DNA of 64,000 nt from Beijerinckia indica subsp. indica ATCC 9039. GTDB taxonomy: Bacteria; Pseudomonadota; Alphaproteobacteria; Rhizobiales; Beijerinckiaceae. The stretch covers positions 1,183,501-1,247,500 of the forward strand of contig NC_010581.1 of assembly GCF_000019845.1 (NCBI RefSeq), in the 5' to 3' direction. The notes under the pieces are model-generated. The model saw only the letters and a list, made by a program, of their open reading frames with translations, did not search any database and was not told where the DNA came from. Positions within the stretch are counted from its first letter, which is position 1, and each line of letters opens with the position of its first letter. Position numbers and translations under genes: made by a program. Below are positions 42,074-50,368 of this stretch, piece by piece.

Positions 42074-43159
42074 ATGACGTTCTTGGCGCCGCATCGGCTG
42101 CTCTTCGGCCTCGATCCCGAGCGGGCGCATCGCCTGGCGATCTGGGCGCTCGCGCATGTTCCCCTCCCGCCGCCTCCGGCCGTTGATCCCAGGCTGTCGG
42201 TCGAGGCTTTTGGCCTTGCCTTTGCCAATCCGCTCGGCCTTGCCGCGGGCATGGACAAGAATGGCGAGGCGCCGGGCGCGCTTTTGCGGCTCGGTTTTGG
42301 TTTTGCCGAAATCGGCACGGTGACACCGCTGCCGCAGCCGGGCAATCCGTTGCCGCGCCTGTTTCGCCTGACCAAGGATGAGGCGATCATCAATCGTTTT
42401 GGCTTCAACAGTGAAGGCCATGCGCGCGTACATGAGCGGCTTACGGCTTTCTTGGCAGGCGCGCGGCGGAAAGGCGTGATCGGCATCAATATTGGCGCGA
42501 ACAAAGACAGTCTCGATCGCGCCGAGGATTATGTGAAAGGCATTCATGCCTTTGCCGATTGTGCGGATTATTTCACAATCAATATTTCCTCGCCCAATAC
42601 GCCGGCTTTGCGCGATTTGCAGCAGCCCCTTGCGCTTGATGATCTTGTGGTGCGCGCGCTGGCTGCGCGTGATGCCGAGGCGGAGCGCCATGGCCGCAAG
42701 CCGGTGCTGGTGAAGATCGCACCCGATCTGACATTGTCCGAACTTGACGCGATCGTGAAAATCACCTGCGCACGAAAAGTCGATGGGCTGATCGTCTCCA
42801 ATACGACGCTCAGCCGGCCTTCAGATCTTCAGGATCCGCAAGCGCGTGAGGCGGGAGGTCTTTCGGGCAAGCCGCTCTTTGATCTCTCGACACGCATGCT
42901 CGCTGAAACCTTTGTGCGCGTCGAGAACCAGTTTCCACTGATCGGCGTGGGCGGGATCGACAGCGCGGAAACAGCACTCGCCAAGATCGAGGCAGGGGCT
43001 ACTCTCGTGCAGCTTTATTCGGGCCTCGTTTTTCAAGGCCCGGGGCTGGTCAGGAGGATTCTTGGCGAATTGCCGCGCTTGTTGACAGCGCGAAATTATC
43101 CACGGCTCGTGGATGCCGTGGGGGCTGCCGCGGTCGATCGGGTGAGTGAAAAAATCTGA
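42074..43159 (+). CDS. pyrD: Dihydroorotate dehydrogenase (quinone), class 2
   Basis: FMN enzyme of pyrimidine synthesis, passing electrons to quinone at the inner membrane. The 361-residue product has the class 2 N-terminal membrane-associating helices (LLFGLDPERAHRLAIWAL), then GLAAGMDKNGEAPGAL, NRFGFNSEGH, the active-site Ser in NISSPNTPALR, VKIAPDLT and GVGGIDS. The ATG at 42074 is used; a TTG at 42065 would overlap the DUF952 stop by four bases. Its 3' end overlaps the convergent MATE gene by 64 bases. Confidence 0.95.
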   Translation: MTFLAPHRLLFGLDPERAHRLAIWALAHVPLPPPPAVDPRLSVEAFGLAFANPLGLAAGMDKNGEAPGALLRLGFGFAEIGTVTPLPQPGNPLPRLFRLTKDEAIINRFGFNSEGHARVHERLTAFLAGARRKGVIGINIGANKDSLDRAEDYVKGIHAFADCADYFTINISSPNTPALRDLQQPLALDDLVVRALAARDAEAERHGRKPVLVKIAPDLTLSELDAIVKITCARKVDGLIVSNTTLSRPSDLQDPQAREAGGLSGKPLFDLSTRMLAETFVRVENQFPLIGVGGIDSAETALAKIEAGATLVQLYSGLVFQGPGLVRRILGELPRLLTARNYPRLVDAVGAAAVDRVSEKI

Positions 43160-44481
43160 GCATAAAGTGTGCGATAACGCCAGGCGAGCGTGAGGCCACG
43201 GCTTGAGAGGAAGACCAGCAGAGCGAACCACAGGCCGCGATTGCCCAAATCCGGTCTCAAGCTCTGCAAGGCATAAAAGCTTGCGAGATAAAGGCCGAGC
43301 GAGACGAGCATCATATTGCGCATGTCGCGGCTCCAGGTCGCGCCAATGAATACGCCATCCAATTCAAAGGCGAGACAGCCGACGAGCGGCGTCAGAGCGG
43401 CCAAAAGGAGGTCCTGCCGGGCAGTGACGCGCACAGCCTCGTTGGTGCTCACAATGTCGATGAAAAAGGCGCCAAATGTCTGCACGACCATAAAGGCCAA
43501 GGCGGCGAAGAGAAAGCACCAGAAACTCGTCAGTCGAACGCTGGCGCGAAAGCCCGAGGCATCGCCAGCGCCGAGTGATTGGCCGCTCATCTGCTCGGCG
43601 GCGGTGGCGAAACCATCAAGAAAATAAGCGCTGGTCAAAAAGAGATTCATCAGGATCGCATTGGCGGCGAGTTGGACATCACCAATCTTGGCGCTTTGCG
43701 CGGTGAAAAAGGCGAAGGCGAACATCAATGCCGCCGTGCGGATCATGATGTCGGAATTGAGTTTGAGGACACTGATGAATTTCTCCCGCGCGAAGACAGA
43801 GGCGAGAGACAGGGCACGCAGGGATGTGCGGTCGCGCAGAAGCAGGAAAAGACTCAAGCTGGCGCCCGCGATTTCGGCAATCAAAGTGCCCGTGGCCGAG
43901 CCTTTGATCCCCATGCCGAGCCCATACACAAAGGCGACATTCAAAACGATATTGAGAAGATTGAGGAAGACCTGCACCACAAGGGCGATATCGGTCCGCC
44001 CGCGCCCGGTGAAGGCGCCGACTGCCGCATAATTGATGAAGACAAAGGGAGCGGAAAAGATCCTGATATCGAAATAGGCGCGCGCCGCCCGTGTGACTTC
44101 CGGGCTGGCATTGAGCAAATAAAAGCCGATCCTGGCAATCGGGACTTGCAGCAGGATCAGGGTGAAGCCCAATCCCACGGCCAGGATCAGCGCCCGGAAA
44201 AGCGTTGCATTCTGTTCATCCTCGTCGCCGCGTCCCAGCGCCTGTGCGGTGAGGGCGGCGGTGCCCATGCGCAGAAAGCTGAAGATCCAGAAAGCAAAAT
44301 CGAACAGCATGGCGGCCGTGGCGATGGCGCCGAGAAGCGCCGCCTGGCCGAGCCTGCCGATCACCATCGTATCGGCAATGCCGAGCAGAGGCGTCGAAAG
44401 ATGGCCGAGCGTCATCGGCAGAGCGAGACGCACCACCGCCCAATGGCTGATCGTCACCTTGTGCACGGTTTCAGTTACCAT
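43096..44481 (-). CDS. MATE-family multidrug/sodium antiporter
   Basis: Integral membrane efflux pump of 461 residues with about twelve hydrophobic segments. The N terminus has VRLALPMTLGHLSTPLLGIADTMVIGRLG, the DinF-type MATE start, and the second half repeats the pattern (AANAILMNLFLTSAYFLDGFA). The ATG at 44481 suits the family; the frame is open to 44607. Its last 21 codons run antisense into the pyrD 3' end. The upstream DUF6460-like gene overlaps its start by 11 bases, so they are probably co-expressed. Substrate unknown. Confidence 0.9.
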   Translation of the reverse strand: MVTETVHKVTISHWAVVRLALPMTLGHLSTPLLGIADTMVIGRLGQAALLGAIATAAMLFDFAFWIFSFLRMGTAALTAQALGRGDEDEQNATLFRALILAVGLGFTLILLQVPIARIGFYLLNASPEVTRAARAYFDIRIFSAPFVFINYAAVGAFTGRGRTDIALVVQVFLNLLNIVLNVAFVYGLGMGIKGSATGTLIAEIAGASLSLFLLLRDRTSLRALSLASVFAREKFISVLKLNSDIMIRTAALMFAFAFFTAQSAKIGDVQLAANAILMNLFLTSAYFLDGFATAAEQMSGQSLGAGDASGFRASVRLTSFWCFLFAALAFMVVQTFGAFFIDIVSTNEAVRVTARQDLLLAALTPLVGCLAFELDGVFIGATWSRDMRNMMLVSLGLYLASFYALQSLRPDLGNRGLWFALLVFLSSRGLTLAWRYRTLYAQIFSLTRSTAAAPTASTSRG

Positions 44482-44800
44482 TGCGCTGAGACAATAGGCG
44501 GATGACGAGCCAGACCGGAATGACGATAATGGCACCGGCAAGAATATAATCGCTGATCGCCCGGATCGCGTCGAAACCCATGGCCCAGAAATGATTGAAC
44601 AAGGCAATGGCGGTGCGCCAGACGTCCTGCGGCCGGATATCCGCCCACATCAAAAAGGCGCCGACGATCAGCGAGAGGACCAGCAGCCGGATGAAGACAG
44701 TCACCGGCGAGCCGCCGAGAAAACGCGTCAGCGGCGTGCTTTTGGGCTGCTCGAAACGCCAGCGCGGCGGGGAAGGATCTGTGGAGGAAGGATTGCTCAT
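44471..44800 (-). CDS. Small two-helix membrane protein (DUF6460-like)
   Basis: Protein of 109 residues with a Pro/Ser-rich start and two strong membrane segments (about 34-54 and 82-103), ending RLLSQRNGN. The WRFEQPKSTPLTRFLGGSP stretch and the membrane pair match a conserved but uncharacterised rhizobial family as I remember it. It overlaps the MATE gene start by 11 bases, suggesting translational coupling and perhaps a helper role; that is inference. Confidence 0.72.
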   Translation of the reverse strand: MSNPSSTDPSPPRWRFEQPKSTPLTRFLGGSPVTVFIRLLVLSLIVGAFLMWADIRPQDVWRTAIALFNHFWAMGFDAIRAISDYILAGAIIVIPVWLVIRLLSQRNGN

Positions 44801-44827
44801 GCGGCCTCGGGGAAACGATGTTCCATT

Positions 44828-46552
44828 TTAAGGGATCAACGGAGAGAAGACACGCTTTTCCGCATTCTGTTTTTGCGGCAACAGAATTTCCAGACTTTCG
44901 ATCCGATCGGCTTCGTGCGCCGGCTTGTCCCAGCGGATGCGATTGATACGGGGAAAGCGCATGGCAAGGCCCGATTTATGGCGGCTCGAACGGTTCAGGC
45001 CCTCGAAGGCAATTTCGAGGACAAGGCCTGAGATTGTGCCGTCATCGTCCTTGCCGTGCTCCACGACGCGGACCGGGCCAAACCGATTGATTGTATGCGC
45101 GCGGACATAATGATCGAGCTGATGGAGCTCTTCATCGGTAAAGCCGGAATAGGCTTTGCCGACTGGCACGAGTTGCGCCGTGTCATGTCGAGAATCTGGA
45201 TCACCACGCCAGACGCCGAATGTGTAATCGGAATAGAGCGAAGAGCGTTTGCCGTGTCCGCGCTGCGCATACATGAGAACGGCATCGACTGTAAATGGAT
45301 CGCGCTTCCATTTGTACCACAGACCCTTCGGGCGGCCGGGGATATAGATTGAATGTGCTTCCTTCAGCATCACGCCTTCAACCGCCTCTGCATCATCTCC
45401 CGCTCCATGGGCTTCCGGCTCGGAACGAGCCGCTGCGAGATCCTCAAAGGTGTCGAAGGGGATCATAGGTGAGAGATCGAGACGGTGCGACGCGGCTGTT
45501 TCCACGAAGGATGTTAATCGCGCGCGGCGTTCGAGAAAGGGCAGGGGCCGGAGGTCCTCGCCATTGAGTCCCAGGAGATCATAGGCGCGGATATGGGCAG
45601 GAAAATCGGCGAGCAATTTGGCCGAGACCGTTTTGCGGTTGAGCCTTTGTTGCAGGACCGAAAAGGGCTGCACGTGGTGATCGCGCAGGATCAGCAATTC
45701 GCCGTCGATGGCGAAACGGTCGAAGGGGAGCGCATCGAGTGCCTCGACCAGATCGGGAAACGTCTTGGAAATTTCCTCGCCGGTGCGTGTATAGAGCCGT
45801 GTGATCCGCACCCCGTTCTCGCGATGGCCGATGACGGCCTGCACGCGGATGCCATCCCATTTCCATTCGGCACGGAAATTGTGCGGATGTAATGTCGCAA
45901 AATCCTGTTCCGTGATCGCATGGGCGAGCATGGCCGGATGAAAGGGCGCGGGGTCCTTGCTGTTTGGCCGCGCCTCGCGCCCTTCGAGCCAGGCGAAGAG
46001 ATCGAGATAGGGCGGTTCAAGTCCGTGCCAGACCGCCTCGATTTCGTTGACGTCCTGGCCACCCCATTCGGCGAGCGCTGTTTTCGCAAGCCGCGCTGAA
46101 ACGCCGATGCGCAAGGCACCCGTGATGAGCTTGAGCAGCGCCCAGCGGCCTGTCTCGTCCAGCGCGTCGAGCCAGGAGGCGATCCTAGTCGGCAGATCAA
46201 GCTTGCCGCCGCGCAGCCCTTCCACCACTTCCGAGAGAAGCAGCGGCGGCTGGTTCGAGCCTTCGATGATTGTTTGTGTCGGCGTTGGCCAGAGCAAAGC
46301 AATGGTTTCCGACAGGTCACCGACGAAATCATAGGAGAGATCGAAGAGAACGGAATCGACCCTGGTCGCGATCAAGGTGCGCAACAGGCCGGGTTTGGCC
46401 TGTTGAAAACTGAGGGAGCCGGTCAATGCCGCCAAGGCATAGCCGCGTTCAGGATCGGGCGTATTGGCGAAGAAATCCCGCAACAGCCGCAATTTATTGG
46501 TGCGGGAATGTTCGAAACTCAGCCGGTCGAGAAGCGTGGTGAAGGGCTTCAC
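44828..46552 (-). CDS. ATP-dependent DNA ligase (ligase-associated repair cluster type)
   Basis: Non-replicative ATP-dependent DNA ligase of 574 residues. The N-terminal domain (about 1-190) precedes the adenylation site: EWKWDGIRVQAV with the catalytic lysine (KxDGxR), then FAIDGELLILRD, EGVMLKEAHS and GLWYKWKRDP (ligase motifs III-V). A C-terminal OB domain follows. The downstream-acting partner, a beta-lactamase-fold exonuclease, overlaps its start by four bases on the same strand. This pair belongs to a known bacterial crosslink/cisplatin repair cluster; the helicase and phosphoesterase found with it elsewhere are not in this window. Confidence 0.93.
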   Translation of the reverse strand: MKPFTTLLDRLSFEHSRTNKLRLLRDFFANTPDPERGYALAALTGSLSFQQAKPGLLRTLIATRVDSVLFDLSYDFVGDLSETIALLWPTPTQTIIEGSNQPPLLLSEVVEGLRGGKLDLPTRIASWLDALDETGRWALLKLITGALRIGVSARLAKTALAEWGGQDVNEIEAVWHGLEPPYLDLFAWLEGREARPNSKDPAPFHPAMLAHAITEQDFATLHPHNFRAEWKWDGIRVQAVIGHRENGVRITRLYTRTGEEISKTFPDLVEALDALPFDRFAIDGELLILRDHHVQPFSVLQQRLNRKTVSAKLLADFPAHIRAYDLLGLNGEDLRPLPFLERRARLTSFVETAASHRLDLSPMIPFDTFEDLAAARSEPEAHGAGDDAEAVEGVMLKEAHSIYIPGRPKGLWYKWKRDPFTVDAVLMYAQRGHGKRSSLYSDYTFGVWRGDPDSRHDTAQLVPVGKAYSGFTDEELHQLDHYVRAHTINRFGPVRVVEHGKDDDGTISGLVLEIAFEGLNRSSRHKSGLAMRFPRINRIRWDKPAHEADRIESLEILLPQKQNAEKRVFSPLIP

Positions 46553-47583
46553 GCCGGCGCCTCGCTGGTCTCTTCCGGCTCGGCTTCTTCGTCACCATAA
46601 CCGAGAAGGTGGAGGGGCTCCGCCTTCAGTCCCCGGTTGCTCGCCCAGTGCACGAGGGCCTCCGCCTCGCCATGCGTCACCAGCACTTCCTCGCATCTCG
46701 TCTCGAGGATCGTGGCGCAAAGCCCTTCCCAATCGGCGTGATCGGAAATGACGAGCGGCAGTTCGACGCCGCGCTGACGCGCAAAAGCCCGGATGCGCAT
46801 CCAGCCCGAGGCGAAGGCGAGAACTGGATCATCGAATTTGCGCGCCCAAGCATCGCCGAGCGCCGAGGGCGGACAGAGGATGACCTTGCCCTTGCTCTCA
46901 CCGCGCTTGCCGGTGTCGAGCTTGCGGGTCTCGCCGAGATCGATGCCTTGCTCCTCGTAGAATCGGGTCAGTTTTTCCATGGACCCATGCAGCAGGATCG
47001 GGGCCGTGTAACCAGCTTCCCGCAAAAGGGCCATGAGCCGTTGTGCCTTGCCAAGCGTATAGGCACCGATCAGATGCGGACGCTCAGGAAACAGATGCAG
47101 CGAGGCCAGAAGCTTATCGATCTGCCCAGCGGTTTGGGAATGGTGGAAGACGGGCAGGCCGAATGTGGCCTCTGTGATAAAGACATGGCAGGCGAGTGGC
47201 TCGAAAGGGAGGCAAGTCGGATCGCGCTCGCGTTTGTAATCGCCCGAGACGACAAGAACGAAGCCCTCGCATTCCAGGCGGATTTGCGCCGAGCCCAGCA
47301 CATGGCCGGCCGGATGAAAGCTCACACGTATGCCACCGAGATCGATGGGTTCGCCATAAGGGATGGCCTGCGTTGCGCCGGCATGGTTGGCGCCATAGCG
47401 CAAAGCCATGATTCCCAAGGTTTCCGCCGTGGCGAGCACTTTTCCATGGCCGGCGCGGGCATGATCGGAATGGGCATGGGTGATCAGGGCTCGCGGGACC
47501 GCGCGCGTGGGATCGATATAGAAATCACCGAAAGCGCAATAAAGACCGGCTGGGGTCGTGGCGAGAAGATCGGACGCCCGCAT
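46549..47583 (-). CDS. Ligase-associated beta-lactamase-fold DNA exonuclease
   Basis: SNM1/Pso2-like metallo-beta-lactamase protein, 344 residues. The metal motif is ITHAHSDHARAG (HxHxDH), followed by SFHPAGHVLGSAQI and LVVSGDYKRERDP; the C-terminal beta-CASP part has LGKAQRLMALL and VISDHADWEGL. I use the ATG at 47583, where homology begins and GGAG precedes; the frame is open to 47652. It overlaps the ligase gene by four bases (ATGA), so trimming of damaged ends and ligation are probably coupled. Confidence 0.92.
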   Translation of the reverse strand: MRASDLLATTPAGLYCAFGDFYIDPTRAVPRALITHAHSDHARAGHGKVLATAETLGIMALRYGANHAGATQAIPYGEPIDLGGIRVSFHPAGHVLGSAQIRLECEGFVLVVSGDYKRERDPTCLPFEPLACHVFITEATFGLPVFHHSQTAGQIDKLLASLHLFPERPHLIGAYTLGKAQRLMALLREAGYTAPILLHGSMEKLTRFYEEQGIDLGETRKLDTGKRGESKGKVILCPPSALGDAWARKFDDPVLAFASGWMRIRAFARQRGVELPLVISDHADWEGLCATILETRCEEVLVTHGEAEALVHWASNRGLKAEPLHLLGYGDEEAEPEETSEAPA

Positions 47584-47710
47584 TGCCAGCTTCAACTCCG
47601 CAAATTCATTCCTCTGAATAAAAGTGGTGCGGGAAGGCCGCCTTTCAAGCAAGGCGGGCTCTCTATTGCTTCTGATTAAAAGCTCTCAGTCGCATTTCTT
47701 TGCGACAGTC

Positions 47711-47746
47711 CCTTTGCAAAAGAGTCAGACGACTCTTTTGCAAAGG
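47711..47746 (-). terminator. 16-bp perfect hairpin after the secreted-protein gene
   Basis: Arms 47711-47726 and 47731-47746 are perfect with a four-base loop. On the minus strand it lies about 50 bases past the stop of the gene at 47799, before the exonuclease gene. There is no T-run, so it may be a processing or stability hairpin rather than a classical terminator. Confidence 0.6.
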
Positions 47747-47798
47747 TTCCAGGAGAGCAATGCAAGGAGAGAGGAATGCAAGGAGTACAATGAAAGAA

Positions 47799-48179
47799 TT
47801 ATTCGGAGCAGGCGAGACCACGGGTCACATAGATACGGCCGTCAGGCCCGGTGACTTGCGGCACGACGACACAATCTTCTTCATTGTCATTTCCAGCCTT
47901 GGAAAGGCGCAGGGCAGGGCCATCGCCAAGAGAGGCCAAGGACGATTTGGGGGCTACCGCCACGCTGCGGCCCGTCACCATGGTGGGGCCGGATGAAACC
48001 GGGGCCCGATAAAAGGCCACTTTCTGCAGAATATGCGGCAGATCCGCCATATGGATTACGGGCAGTTGGACGACCGGCACAGGCGCGGCGATGACGGCGG
48101 CACCAAGACAGGCTAAGGACACACCCGCCATGGTCAAGGTGAGGATCTTCTTGCCGAAAGCTTCACGAGGTTTGGGCAT
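47799..48179 (-). CDS. Small secreted protein, unknown function
   Basis: I do not recognise this 126-residue protein. It starts MPKPREAFGKKILTLTMAG, with a hydrophobic segment and a probable signal cleavage around AVIAAP (about residue 33). The mature part has VTGRSVAVAPKSSL and ends DGRIYVTRGLACSE with two cysteines (CVVVPQ and ACSE) that could form a disulfide. GAGGG precedes the ATG at 48179. The frame is open to 48320, but the added residues look untranslated. Confidence 0.7.
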   Translation of the reverse strand: MPKPREAFGKKILTLTMAGVSLACLGAAVIAAPVPVVQLPVIHMADLPHILQKVAFYRAPVSSGPTMVTGRSVAVAPKSSLASLGDGPALRLSKAGNDNEEDCVVVPQVTGPDGRIYVTRGLACSE

Positions 48180-48496
48180 AACATTCCCTCTCGAATCGCG
48201 TTCTGAAACCGATTGTCCATCTCGGAGACTGGATCGAGATGGATGGTCAAATCCCGGCTCATGCGGCGAGGGTAGGTCTGTTGCTTCAGCGCAACAGACA
48301 AACCTTAAAATGAATCTCATGGGAAAAAGTTGCAGAGATTCACAGAAAAACTCCCTGTGGATTAACCTTTTCGAAAGAATTTTCCCGAAACGGCCGATTG
48401 CCTTATCTAGTCTCCGCGGTCACAAAAAATGACCGTCAGGGCTTCTCAAATTTTCGCTATCTTTTTGAATTGCTCCCCTCGACCGTGAATAAGCAA
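48180..48496. other. Spacer between two secreted-protein genes
   Basis: About 320 bases without a gene; the promoter of the gene at 47799-48179 should lie here. A plus-strand ORF (48091-48432) is antisense in its first part and has no recognisable product. Confidence 0.4.
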
Positions 48497-48534
48497 AGCC
48501 CGCTCCTTTTCTGGCTGAGGAACGGGCTTCGGTC
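48481..48534 (-). terminator. Intrinsic terminator of the Gly-rich secreted-protein gene
   Basis: On the minus strand a ten-bp stem (48519-48528 with 48497-48506, one G-U pair) with a 12-base loop is followed by TTGCTTATT. An outer GACCG/CGGTC pair (48481-48485 with 48530-48534) can extend it. It starts about 30 bases past the stop at 48561. Confidence 0.65.
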
Positions 48535-48560
48535 GTGAATGGATCTGGATTGGAAGGGGC

Positions 48561-48947
48561 TCAGTAGCAAGCCCGCACGGCGCGATAACCCACGAAACGG
48601 CCCCAGGCGTCATAGACAGGCTGGCGGACTGGATAGCAGCCGCCATAGGAATAATAAGGGCTATATCCATAGGCCGAGGACGCGCCGATGGCGCTGCCAA
48701 GGGCCAGGCCACCGATCAATCCAGCCGCCGCCGGGCCGCCCCAGCCCCAACCGCCATATCCCCAACCGCCGCGATAACCGCCCCAGCCGCCATGATAGCC
48801 GCCACCCCAGCCGTGCCCGCCCCAATGCTGAGCCGCGGCTGGCGTCGCAGCGATCAGCGTCGGGCCCAGAAGACTTGCGGCGACCGCGGAGGCGATCAGC
48901 CCGCGAGACAGAAGTTTTTTAAGGGAAGGAAAAGAAAAGTGGATCAT
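48561..48947 (-). CDS. Gly/Trp/Tyr-rich secreted protein
   Basis: Protein of 128 residues with a Sec signal (LKKLLSRGLIASAVAASLLG, cleavage near ATPAAAQ), then a low-complexity repeat of Gly-Gly-Trp/Tyr (HWGGHGWGGGYHGGWGG and similar), a short hydrophobic Gly-rich segment (AAAGLIGGLALGSAIG) and a C-terminal VYDAWGRFVGYRAVRACY. This layout occurs in many small rhizobial cell-envelope proteins of unknown role. AGGAA before the ATG at 48947 supports the start; the longer frame from 49016 is unlikely. Confidence 0.75.
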   Translation of the reverse strand: MIHFSFPSLKKLLSRGLIASAVAASLLGPTLIAATPAAAQHWGGHGWGGGYHGGWGGYRGGWGYGGWGWGGPAAAGLIGGLALGSAIGASSAYGYSPYYSYGGCYPVRQPVYDAWGRFVGYRAVRACY

Positions 48948-49302
48948 GATGGTATTCCTCGTGAACCTGACGCGGTCGCTTGAGGCGGCGAGAAGCGCCG
49001 GTTTGCACCACGGCAAATTTGCACCACGGCAAAATCGATTCTCGTCTCGATTTCCATCGCCGCATTATGAATTCTGGCCTTGCTTTTAAGCACATGTGCC
49101 TGAATTTGGAGTGAATGAATTGGGTCAAAATGGGAATGCTTCTGCGGCGCCGCGGTTCCGGCGCCGCTTTCGCTCTAGTATCCACTTGTCCTCATTGAAG
49201 CGGTTCAATGAGGACAAGTGGATACGGTTTAAAGAGTGACGTATCGAGAATCTGTATTCTCGATACTACGGTATCATTCCCAAAAATGTGAGATTCGGGC
49301 TG
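48948..49302. other. Divergent spacer with two inverted repeats
   Basis: About 350 bases between divergent genes. It contains a 9-bp GC-rich hairpin (49144-49152 with 49159-49167) and a 22-bp perfect inverted repeat (49178-49225). Promoters of both neighbouring genes should lie here. Confidence 0.6.
49178..49225. repeat. 22-bp perfect inverted repeat between divergent genes
   Basis: Arms 49178-49199 and 49204-49225 are perfectly complementary around GCGG. It is the longest perfect stem in the window. Unlike the other hairpins it lies upstream of both flanking genes, so a terminator role is not obvious; an operator or mobile hairpin element is possible. Confidence 0.85.
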
Positions 49303-50214
49303 ATGGCCTTGTTGAAAGCCTTGCGCTCATCCGGTGATTATCTGGCGGATCGTCGTTTCGCTTATGCGCAGGCCGCTGCCGCCGAGGGCGATGATCAGGC
49401 GGCCGAGGATCTCGTTCTTCAAACCTTGGAACTCGTTCCGGATTTCGCGCCGGCTTGGTTTACTCTGGGCGAATTGCGTGAAAAGCAAGGCCTGCGCGAT
49501 CAGGCCATCGAAGCTTTTGAGCGGGCACGCGCCTGCGATGAGACGGACGAACTGGGCGCTGTTTTGCACCTTGGCAGGCTCGGCGCGATTGTCCCGCAAA
49601 CAGCCTCGCCACGCTTTGTCGAAAGCCTTTTCGACCATTATGCCGATGATTTCGAAGCCCATCTGACGCAAAAGCTGCATTATCGCGGGCCATCTCTCCT
49701 TGCCGAGGCCTATATGCGCCTGCAAGCCGGTGTCGCCGAGACCATGATCGATCTCGGTTGTGGCACCGGCTTGGCCGGTGAAGCGTTCCGGCCGATGGCG
49801 CGTCATCTGACCGGTGTCGATCTCTCGCCTCGGATGATCGAGGCAGCCAAGGCACGGGGGCTTTATGACCGTCTCGCCGTAGCCGCCGTGGAAGATTTTC
49901 TCATGTCGGAGCCCGAATCCAGTGTCGATTTGATCATCGCCGCCGATGTCTTCGTCTATATGGGAGATCTTTCCTCTGTCCTTGCTGGGTCGCGCCGGGT
50001 CTTGAAACCCGATGGTCTCCTCGGTTTCACCGTACAAGTGACGCAAACAAAACCTTATAAAGTCGGTCATGATCTGCGTTTTGCCCATGCGGAGGCTTAT
50101 CTGCGCGCGGCGCTTGCGGAGGCGCGCTTGCATCTGACGCTTTGTGAGGATGTTTCGACCCGCCAGGAGGCAGGCACGCCGGTGCCGGGTCTCCTGATCA
50201 TCGCGCGCGCCTGA
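49303..50214 (+). CDS. TPR-containing class I methyltransferase
   Basis: Protein of 303 residues. Residues about 15-85 hold one or two TPR-like helical units (YAQAAAAEGDDQAAEDLVLQ, PAWFTLGELREKQGLRDQAI). From about 100 a class I AdoMet-dependent methyltransferase follows: ETMIDLGCGTGLAGEAF (AdoMet loop), LTGVDLSPRMIEAAKARG, and SVDLIIAADVFVYMGDL. This TPR-methyltransferase form is widespread in alphaproteobacteria; its target is unknown. Start either ATG 49303 or GTG 49288; neither has a strong ribosome-binding site. Confidence 0.85.
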   Translation: MALLKALRSSGDYLADRRFAYAQAAAAEGDDQAAEDLVLQTLELVPDFAPAWFTLGELREKQGLRDQAIEAFERARACDETDELGAVLHLGRLGAIVPQTASPRFVESLFDHYADDFEAHLTQKLHYRGPSLLAEAYMRLQAGVAETMIDLGCGTGLAGEAFRPMARHLTGVDLSPRMIEAAKARGLYDRLAVAAVEDFLMSEPESSVDLIIAADVFVYMGDLSSVLAGSRRVLKPDGLLGFTVQVTQTKPYKVGHDLRFAHAEAYLRAALAEARLHLTLCEDVSTRQEAGTPVPGLLIIARA

Positions 50215-50368
50215 GACGATCCAGCCTTGGCCATTACAGAAGCGTGACCCGTATCCTGCTGTTTCAGCTTGGAATAAACCGCCCCACAGGTATCAATCAT
50301 CGCGTCCCGAGACTATATGAGCCTCGAACCTTTGTCCTTGCTCCCTTTCATCCCGAGTTCGATCATCC

